Assembly (NCBI RefSeq): GCF_907163265.1
Contig: NZ_CAJQUM010000001.1
Span: 806,001 to 870,000 of the forward strand
From: Georgfuchsia toluolica
Lineage (GTDB): Bacteria; Pseudomonadota; Gammaproteobacteria; Burkholderiales; Rhodocyclaceae
Direction of reading: 5' to 3'
DNA: 64,000 nt
In this document: positions 49,806 to 56,308 of the stretch, one piece after another
Layout: each line of letters starts with the position of its first letter
Position numbering within the stretch: the first letter of the stretch is position 1
Position numbers and translations under genes: made by a program
Notes under the pieces: generated by a model
Seen by the model: only the letters and a program-made list of their open reading frames with translations
What the model was told of the DNA's origin: nothing
The model's database searches: none

Positions 49806-50219
49806 CTAGCTGCCGCGTTGTGGATCGTGCAGCACGAAGGCGAAGATGCCGTTCATGCGGTTGAGGAAGTCGCGAGGCGGGAGTTCGTCATGGAGATAGA
49901 GGATCACCTCGCAGTCCGAAGCGGTCTGAAAGTCATGGGGTTGGCGCAATTCCCGGCGCAAGTCCCGGTGATTGTAGATTTCGCCATTGACCGCCAGCAC
50001 GGCGCCGGTGCGCGTGTCGAGCAGCGGCTGTGCGCCGTGCTCGACGTCCACGATGGAGAGCCGCTCATGGGCCAGAATGGCGTGGGCATCGCTGTAGATG
50101 CCGCTCCAGTCGGGACCGCGATGGCGGATTTTCAGGGCCATGGCGAGGGCAATTTTGCGCATATGGCCCACAGTGGCATGCCCGGGATCAAGGTTCAGAA
50201 TGGCGACGAGTCCACACAT
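49806..50219 (-). pseudogene. asnB: Truncated asparagine synthase (AsnB), glutaminase domain only
   Basis: 137 residues remain of a protein usually above 500. The start is exact (MCGLVAILNLDPG, catalytic Cys2), and RHRGPDWSGIY, HERLSIVDV and VNGEIYNH match AsnB glutaminase. Sequence stops after GIFAFVLHDPQRGS, so the synthetase domain is gone. GGAGG lies upstream, so it may still be translated. The stop abuts the PIG-L operator, which suggests a deletion joined asnB to that promoter. An intact AsnB would have supplied Asn to the Asn-type adenylation domain just upstream. Confidence 0.8.
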
Positions 50220-50277
50220 GGCAGTTTTATCCTCCGGCAATTTGGGAAGGTACGATGGCGAACGCGTATTTTCAGGT

Positions 50278-52182
50278 TCATATCGTGATTTCCTCGCGCC
50301 CGCCGAGATCGGCGGACGGTATCTGCGACGGCGCCAGCCACGCCAGTTTGTCGATGACCTCAGCCAGCCCGGCGACCGTCGGGTGTTCGAATAGATTGCG
50401 CAGCGGAAGATCCACGGCGAAGACTTCCCGGATGCGCGACACAATCTTGATCGCCATCAACGACTGCCCGCCCAGGTCGAAGAAATCGTCGTGGATGTCG
50501 ATGTGCTCCAGGTTCAGGAGCTTCATCCAAATCGCGGCAAGCTCCCGCTCGAGTTCGGTTCGCGGCGCGATGAATCGAGCGGCGACCGCAACATCGGCGT
50601 AAGTCACCGCCGGCAGGGCGTTACGGTCGATCTTGCCGTTCCGGGTTAGCGGAAACGCATCAAGAAAGACACATTGCGCCGGCACCATGTAGTCGGGCAG
50701 CCGTTGTTTCAGAAAATCCTTCACCGCGGCGGCCGTGGGCGGAGCCTCTTTGCCGGGAACAACGTAGGCCACCAGTTGCCGGTTACCCGGTTCATCCTCG
50801 CGGGCCACTACGGCGCAGGACTGGACGCCTGGATGGGCGGCAAGGTTCACCTCGATTTCGCCCAGTTCGATGCGGTAGCCGCGTATCTTCACCTGACTAT
50901 CGATCCGTCCCAGGTATTCAAGAATTCCATCCGGACGGTAACGAGCCAGATCGCCCGTCTTGTAGAGGCGCGCGTCGACCACGCCGGAAAATGGATCTGC
51001 CAGGAATTTCTCCGCGGTGAGTTGCGGCCGATTGAGGTAGCCGCGTGCCACGCCGGCGCCACCGATGTACAGTTCGCCGGCGACACCGGGCAACACGGGC
51101 TGCAGATCGGCGTCCAACACATAAAGGCAGGTATTGGCAATCGGGCGGCCTATGGGGACCGAGCCGCTGTGCGGGTCTTCGGGCTGCACTTCGTACACGC
51201 AGCAGCCGACCACGGTTTCGGTCGGACCATATTCGTTGATCAGGCGGGTAGCCGGAGCATGCTGTCGCCACAGACGCAGGTTTTCGGCCAGCAGGTTCTC
51301 GCCGCCAATGACAAAAGCATTGCTCATCTGTGCGACTTCGTGCGGAGCAAGTTGCTGGCCGAGCAGTTCCAGGTGAGCTGGTGTGATCTTGACCAGGCCG
51401 CGGTTCTTGCGCCGCCGCAAGGCTGCGAGGAGATTCTGTGCCCCGACCTCTTCCGGCAGCAACTCGACATGCCCGCCGACAAGAAGCGGCGGATAGAGGC
51501 TGGTCACCGTCAAATCGAAGGAGATGGACGAATGCACCGGAACGGACGCGCCCTCTTCCAGCCCGTAAGCGCCGATGGCCCAGCACAGGTAGTTGACCAG
51601 GCCGCCGTGGAGGATCATCGCACCCTTGGGCTGCCCGGTCGATCCCGAGGTATATATGACATAGGCGAGATTGTCCGGACTGGCCGTGGTCACCGGATTG
51701 GTTGCGCTTTCCAGCGCGATTGCCTGCCAGTCGGTATCCAGGCAGACGGCCTCGGCGCCGGATTCGGCGAACAGGTGCCGGGACTTTCGTTCAGTGAGCA
51801 GCAGGCGCAAGCCGGCGTCGCGTGCCATGAAGTCCAGCCGTTCCGGCGGATAGGTCGGATCGAGCGGCACATAGGCGGCACCCGATTTCAGGACGCCCAA
51901 CAGGCCCACCACCATTTCCGGCGAACGCTCGAGACAGACGCCGACCAGGACCTCGGGCCCGACGCCGCGCCGGCGCAGATAATGGGCGACCTGGTTGGCC
52001 CGCTCGTTGAGTTGCCGGTAACTCAGTTGCCGTTCACCAAAAACCACAGCCACGGCATCCGGCGTGCGCGCCACCTGCTGCTCGAACAATTCGTGTACGC
52101 AAACATTCGGCATTGGCAATGTCGTATCCGCCGCCTCGACGGCGCGCGATAGGACGGTATCGGAAGTAGCCATGGTGTCCAT
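50278..52182 (-). CDS. NRPS-like A-PCP protein, predicted to activate Asn
   Basis: This 634-residue protein has one adenylation domain (A3 YTSGSTG at about 176-182, A5 INEYGPTE, A10 NGKIDR near 528) and one carrier domain with phosphopantetheine Ser574 in LGGQSLMAIK. No condensation domain is present. Read against PheA, the specificity residues are D L T K V G E V G K, one change from the usual Asn code. The first 182 residues are identical to those of the protein encoded at 53305-55182. Start at 52182 with AAGGTG 6 bp upstream; an ATG three codons later is possible. The stop overlaps a short ORF start; asnB follows. Confidence 0.88.
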   Translation of the reverse strand: MDTMATSDTVLSRAVEAADTTLPMPNVCVHELFEQQVARTPDAVAVVFGERQLSYRQLNERANQVAHYLRRRGVGPEVLVGVCLERSPEMVVGLLGVLKSGAAYVPLDPTYPPERLDFMARDAGLRLLLTERKSRHLFAESGAEAVCLDTDWQAIALESATNPVTTASPDNLAYVIYTSGSTGQPKGAMILHGGLVNYLCWAIGAYGLEEGASVPVHSSISFDLTVTSLYPPLLVGGHVELLPEEVGAQNLLAALRRRKNRGLVKITPAHLELLGQQLAPHEVAQMSNAFVIGGENLLAENLRLWRQHAPATRLINEYGPTETVVGCCVYEVQPEDPHSGSVPIGRPIANTCLYVLDADLQPVLPGVAGELYIGGAGVARGYLNRPQLTAEKFLADPFSGVVDARLYKTGDLARYRPDGILEYLGRIDSQVKIRGYRIELGEIEVNLAAHPGVQSCAVVAREDEPGNRQLVAYVVPGKEAPPTAAAVKDFLKQRLPDYMVPAQCVFLDAFPLTRNGKIDRNALPAVTYADVAVAARFIAPRTELERELAAIWMKLLNLEHIDIHDDFFDLGGQSLMAIKIVSRIREVFAVDLPLRNLFEHPTVAGLAEVIDKLAWLAPSQIPSADLGGREEITI

Positions 52183-52235
52183 CCAGTCACCTTTTTCATG
52201 ATTTTGTTCGAACCGACATAGATGCGTTTACATGT
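52179..52235 (-). pseudogene. Acyl-CoA dehydrogenase 3' scar
   Basis: The minus strand encodes CKRIYVGSNKIMKKVTGW, which matches the end of the intact dehydrogenase at 59130 (QRIYAGSNEIMKEIIGW). The nucleotides are also alike. It lies between thioesterase and A-PCP genes where the intact dehydrogenase lies before the first A-PCP gene. It is a fossil of a duplicated dehydrogenase-NRPS unit. Confidence 0.8.
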
Positions 52236-52243
52236 CGATATGA

Positions 52244-53308
52244 TCAAATGCCCAAGATATGTTCGCCGTCGTTCTCTACCTGCCTGACTGTACCCAGCGA
52301 CGGGTCGGCTTTGCTCTGCCGGCCCGGCGCATACCGTTTGGTGCCGGCCTCCGCATTTCGGAAAAGCTCGGCAAACGCCGCGGCGTAGGGTTCCAACAGC
52401 ATGTTGAAGCCATCGCAGCTATCCGGCCCGCAATATTTCTCCATCCGCTGCGCCGCCGCGTCCGGCCAGCGCAGCGTTCCGCTGTCGGCTCGCCGCCATT
52501 CTTCGTTGGGCAGGAACAGCACAGCACGACCCGCGAAGGTTTGCGGGGTATAGCGGCGGACAGCGCTCAGGGTGGTTCTTTCGACCGTGGTGCGGCGAAG
52601 CAGAACCGGGTCGGCCGCGGCCAGGCGCGCGGCTTCGCTGCGCTGCCGATGTTGCTGTCGTTTGGCGCTCACGTAAGCGCGCCGCTCCTTCCAGGATAAT
52701 GAGATCAGCGCTTGCGCATGCTTTTTCAGGTGTGCCACCTTTTCACGCAGTTGCGGCAGGCGTCGGTACCAGGTCGGGTAAGGGCTGCCGAAAAGGGCGA
52801 CAAAGGGAATCGTGGCCCCCTGCCGGCTGAGTTGCCGCGCCAGTTCGAAAGCAATCGTGCCACCGGCACAGTAGCCGGCGATGACATACGGGCCTTCGGG
52901 ACAAAAGGCGCGGATTTGCGCGGCGAAGTAGGCGGCCAGATCCTCGACTGACGCGAGCGGCTCGCTTTGGCCATCGAGTCCCGGCGGCTGCAGCCCGAAG
53001 AAGGGTTGATCGTCGCCCAGATGTTGCACCAGGGCACGGTAGCAAAACACGTCGCCGTTGTGGCCTGGCGCAGCGAACACCGCAGGCCGTGCGCCATGCG
53101 GCTGGAGCGGCACGATGGCCGGCTGCTGGCGGGCAAGCGCCTCGGCCGCGTGCAGGAATTCGAGGACATCGTCCTTGTACTGGCGCAGTTGTTCGCGCAA
53201 TTTCGGCACCAGTGCGCCAGCCGGCGCGCTGCACCGCAACTGCTCGCCATCCGCCCAGACCCGGATGTCGCGGTGGCGCAATTCGGCAAGCAAGGCCGCT
53301 ACGCTCAC
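52244..53308 (-). CDS. Thioesterase with TubC-like docking domain and Cys nucleophile, copy 2
   Basis: This 354-residue protein has residues 1-55 like a TubC N-terminal docking domain (VAALLAELRHRDIRVWADG, LRCSAPAGALVPKL), then an alpha/beta-hydrolase thioesterase. The nucleophile motif reads GYCAGG, with Cys147 in place of Ser. The usual acid site (as in LLDSPYP) reads LFGSPYP. A His (351) sits three residues from the C-terminus, so the protein looks shortened at the dehydrogenase scar. It starts at GTG overlapping the A-PCP stop (GTGA), with GGGAGGAG upstream. It presumably releases or transfers aminoacyl groups from the carrier. Identical to copy 1. Confidence 0.87.
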   Translation of the reverse strand: MSVAALLAELRHRDIRVWADGEQLRCSAPAGALVPKLREQLRQYKDDVLEFLHAAEALARQQPAIVPLQPHGARPAVFAAPGHNGDVFCYRALVQHLGDDQPFFGLQPPGLDGQSEPLASVEDLAAYFAAQIRAFCPEGPYVIAGYCAGGTIAFELARQLSRQGATIPFVALFGSPYPTWYRRLPQLREKVAHLKKHAQALISLSWKERRAYVSAKRQQHRQRSEAARLAAADPVLLRRTTVERTTLSAVRRYTPQTFAGRAVLFLPNEEWRRADSGTLRWPDAAAQRMEKYCGPDSCDGFNMLLEPYAAAFAELFRNAEAGTKRYAPGRQSKADPSLGTVRQVENDGEHILGI

Positions 53309-55182
53309 AGATCGATCTCCTCCCGGTCGCAGGTACCGTGGCTGGGCGCCTGCGCCAGCCACACCAGTCCGTCGACGACCTCGGCCAGTCCGGCGACCGT
53401 CGAATGATCGAAAAGATTGCGCAGCGGCAGATTCACGCCGAAGGCATCGCGGATGCGCGACACGAGTTTCATCGCCATCAACGACTGGCCGCCCAGGTCG
53501 AAGAAATCGTCGTCGACGCCGACGCTATCGAGCTTCAGCATTTCCGCCCAGATGGCCGCGATCGCTCTCTCGGTCTCCGTGCGCGGCATGACGGAGTCGT
53601 TTGCCGGCGTCGCCCGGCTCGCGCCGGACCAGGGCGGCAGCGCCTGGCGATCGATCTTGCCGTTTGCCGTCAGCGGGAATGCGTCGAGCATGATGAAGGC
53701 CGACGGGACCATGTATTCGGGCAGCGCTGCGCGAATGAGTGCACGCAACTGATTGGATAGGTCTGCAGGAGGATGATCGGCGACGAGATAGGCCACGAGA
53801 AGTTTCTCCGCGTCGTCGCCGCGCGCCACCACCACGGAGGCACGAACAGCGGGATGCTTGGCAATCGCGGTCTCGATTTCCGCCGGCTCGATGCGAAAGC
53901 CGCGGATCTTGATTTGATGGTCGATCCGCCCCAGGCACTCCAGGCGGCCGTCCGGCATCCACCGCGCCCAGTCACCGGTGCGATAAAGCCTGGCCCCATC
54001 GATCCCGGAAAGCCGGTCGGGAACGAACCTCTCGGCGGTCAGATCGGGGCGTTTCCAGTAGCCGCGCGCCAAGCCAATGCCGCCGATGCAAAGCTCTCCG
54101 ACCACCCCCACCGGCACCGGTTCGAAGTAGTCATCGAGTACCCACAGCTGGGTATTCGCTATTGGCTGTCCAATCGAGATCGCTCCAGCGCCAGGTTCGA
54201 CACGCCAGATGGAGGACCACACCGTGGTCTCTGTCGGCCCATACATATTCCATACCTCGCCTGCGAGTTGCAGCAGCTGATCGGCCAGATCGCGCTTCAG
54301 CGCCTCGCCGCCGCACAAGACTTTCAGGCCCGGCGTTCCCTCCCATCCGGAATCGATCAGCATGCGCCACGTTGCCGGCGTCGCCTGCATCACTGTCGCG
54401 CCAGACGATGACAAGCGCGCCATCAGACGTTGGCCGTCCCGAGTCTCGTCGCGGCTGGCAAGCATCACCTTGGCTCCCTTGATCAGAGGCAAATACAACT
54501 CCAGTGCCGCAATATCGAATGCCAAAGTCGTTACCGAGAGCAGCACGTCGGATTCGCTCAATCCGGGCGCCTGCCCCATCGACTCGAGCAGGTTCACCAA
54601 GGCGCGACTAGTCACGGCAACCCCTTTTGGACGTCCGGTCGATCCCGAGGTATATATGACATAGGCGAGATTGTCCGGACTGGCCGTGGTCACCGGATTG
54701 GTTGCGCTTTCCAGCGCGATTGCCTGCCAGTCGGTATCCAGGCAGACGGCCTCGGCGCCGGATTCGGCGAACAGGTGCCGGGACTTTCGTTCAGTGAGCA
54801 GCAGGCGCAAGCCGGCGTCGCGTGCCATGAAGTCCAGCCGTTCCGGCGGATAGGTCGGATCGAGCGGCACATAGGCGGCACCCGATTTCAGGACGCCCAA
54901 CAGGCCCACCACCATTTCCGGCGAACGCTCGAGACAGACGCCGACCAGGACCTCGGGCCCGACGCCGCGCCGGCGCAGATAATGGGCGACCTGGTTGGCC
55001 CGCTCGTTGAGTTGCCGGTAACTCAGTTGCCGTTCACCAAAAACCACAGCCACGGCATCCGGCGTGCGCGCCACCTGCTGCTCGAACAATTCGTGTACGC
55101 AAACATTCGGCATTGGCAATGTCGTATCCGCCGCCTCGACGGCGCGCGATAGGACGGTATCGGAAGTAGCCATGGTGTCCAT
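53305..55182 (-). CDS. NRPS-like A-PCP protein, predicted to activate Gly
   Basis: This 625-residue protein has one A domain and one carrier (Ser567 in LGGQSLMAMK), and no C domain. The specificity residues read D I L Q L G M V W K, close to the Gly code DILQLGLIWK. Residues 1-182 are identical to the A-PCP protein encoded next, and the last 124 residues are identical to the end of the A-FkbM-PCP protein encoded before it. Only the core between motifs A3 and A10 is its own. It is preceded by a dehydrogenase scar and followed by thioesterase copy 2 with GTGA overlap. Confidence 0.88.
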   Translation of the reverse strand: MDTMATSDTVLSRAVEAADTTLPMPNVCVHELFEQQVARTPDAVAVVFGERQLSYRQLNERANQVAHYLRRRGVGPEVLVGVCLERSPEMVVGLLGVLKSGAAYVPLDPTYPPERLDFMARDAGLRLLLTERKSRHLFAESGAEAVCLDTDWQAIALESATNPVTTASPDNLAYVIYTSGSTGRPKGVAVTSRALVNLLESMGQAPGLSESDVLLSVTTLAFDIAALELYLPLIKGAKVMLASRDETRDGQRLMARLSSSGATVMQATPATWRMLIDSGWEGTPGLKVLCGGEALKRDLADQLLQLAGEVWNMYGPTETTVWSSIWRVEPGAGAISIGQPIANTQLWVLDDYFEPVPVGVVGELCIGGIGLARGYWKRPDLTAERFVPDRLSGIDGARLYRTGDWARWMPDGRLECLGRIDHQIKIRGFRIEPAEIETAIAKHPAVRASVVVARGDDAEKLLVAYLVADHPPADLSNQLRALIRAALPEYMVPSAFIMLDAFPLTANGKIDRQALPPWSGASRATPANDSVMPRTETERAIAAIWAEMLKLDSVGVDDDFFDLGGQSLMAMKLVSRIRDAFGVNLPLRNLFDHSTVAGLAEVVDGLVWLAQAPSHGTCDREEIDL

Positions 55183-55235
55183 CCAGTCACCTTTTTCATG
55201 ATTTTGTTCGAACCGACATAGATGCGTTTACATGT
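55179..55235 (-). pseudogene. Acyl-CoA dehydrogenase 3' scar (second copy)
   Basis: The same remnant as at 52179-52235, within the perfect repeat. It directly follows the thioesterase stop and overlaps the start of the A-PCP gene encoded next. Confidence 0.8.
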
Positions 55236-55243
55236 CGATATGA

Positions 55244-56308
55244 TCAAATGCCCAAGATATGTTCGCCGTCGTTCTCTACCTGCCTGACTGTACCCAGCGA
55301 CGGGTCGGCTTTGCTCTGCCGGCCCGGCGCATACCGTTTGGTGCCGGCCTCCGCATTTCGGAAAAGCTCGGCAAACGCCGCGGCGTAGGGTTCCAACAGC
55401 ATGTTGAAGCCATCGCAGCTATCCGGCCCGCAATATTTCTCCATCCGCTGCGCCGCCGCGTCCGGCCAGCGCAGCGTTCCGCTGTCGGCTCGCCGCCATT
55501 CTTCGTTGGGCAGGAACAGCACAGCACGACCCGCGAAGGTTTGCGGGGTATAGCGGCGGACAGCGCTCAGGGTGGTTCTTTCGACCGTGGTGCGGCGAAG
55601 CAGAACCGGGTCGGCCGCGGCCAGGCGCGCGGCTTCGCTGCGCTGCCGATGTTGCTGTCGTTTGGCGCTCACGTAAGCGCGCCGCTCCTTCCAGGATAAT
55701 GAGATCAGCGCTTGCGCATGCTTTTTCAGGTGTGCCACCTTTTCACGCAGTTGCGGCAGGCGTCGGTACCAGGTCGGGTAAGGGCTGCCGAAAAGGGCGA
55801 CAAAGGGAATCGTGGCCCCCTGCCGGCTGAGTTGCCGCGCCAGTTCGAAAGCAATCGTGCCACCGGCACAGTAGCCGGCGATGACATACGGGCCTTCGGG
55901 ACAAAAGGCGCGGATTTGCGCGGCGAAGTAGGCGGCCAGATCCTCGACTGACGCGAGCGGCTCGCTTTGGCCATCGAGTCCCGGCGGCTGCAGCCCGAAG
56001 AAGGGTTGATCGTCGCCCAGATGTTGCACCAGGGCACGGTAGCAAAACACGTCGCCGTTGTGGCCTGGCGCAGCGAACACCGCAGGCCGTGCGCCATGCG
56101 GCTGGAGCGGCACGATGGCCGGCTGCTGGCGGGCAAGCGCCTCGGCCGCGTGCAGGAATTCGAGGACATCGTCCTTGTACTGGCGCAGTTGTTCGCGCAA
56201 TTTCGGCACCAGTGCGCCAGCCGGCGCGCTGCACCGCAACTGCTCGCCATCCGCCCAGACCCGGATGTCGCGGTGGCGCAATTCGGCAAGCAAGGCCGCT
56301 ACGCTCAC
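55244..56308 (-). CDS. Thioesterase with TubC-like docking domain and Cys nucleophile, copy 1
   Basis: Identical to the 52244-53308 product: TubC-like docking domain (1-55), alpha/beta hydrolase with GYCAGG (Cys147), LFGSPYP at the acid site, His351 near the end. Starts at GTG overlapping the stop of the A-FkbM-PCP gene. A docking domain of this type normally joins NRPS subunits, so it may bind the short region after the carrier domain of the partner A-PCP protein. Confidence 0.87.
   Translation of the reverse strand: MSVAALLAELRHRDIRVWADGEQLRCSAPAGALVPKLREQLRQYKDDVLEFLHAAEALARQQPAIVPLQPHGARPAVFAAPGHNGDVFCYRALVQHLGDDQPFFGLQPPGLDGQSEPLASVEDLAAYFAAQIRAFCPEGPYVIAGYCAGGTIAFELARQLSRQGATIPFVALFGSPYPTWYRRLPQLREKVAHLKKHAQALISLSWKERRAYVSAKRQQHRQRSEAARLAAADPVLLRRTTVERTTLSAVRRYTPQTFAGRAVLFLPNEEWRRADSGTLRWPDAAAQRMEKYCGPDSCDGFNMLLEPYAAAFAELFRNAEAGTKRYAPGRQSKADPSLGTVRQVENDGEHILGI

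Larger units (their letters stand above)
51635..53676. repeat. Perfect 2,042-bp direct repeat, copy 1
   Basis: Identical to 54635-56676, with a period of exactly 3,000 bp. On the coding strand it spans the A10 motif, carrier domain, thioesterase, dehydrogenase scar and the next A domain up to A3. The boundaries fall within codons of TSGSTG and PLTANGKIDR, so the unique 958 bp between the copies is one A-domain core. Confidence 0.95.
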
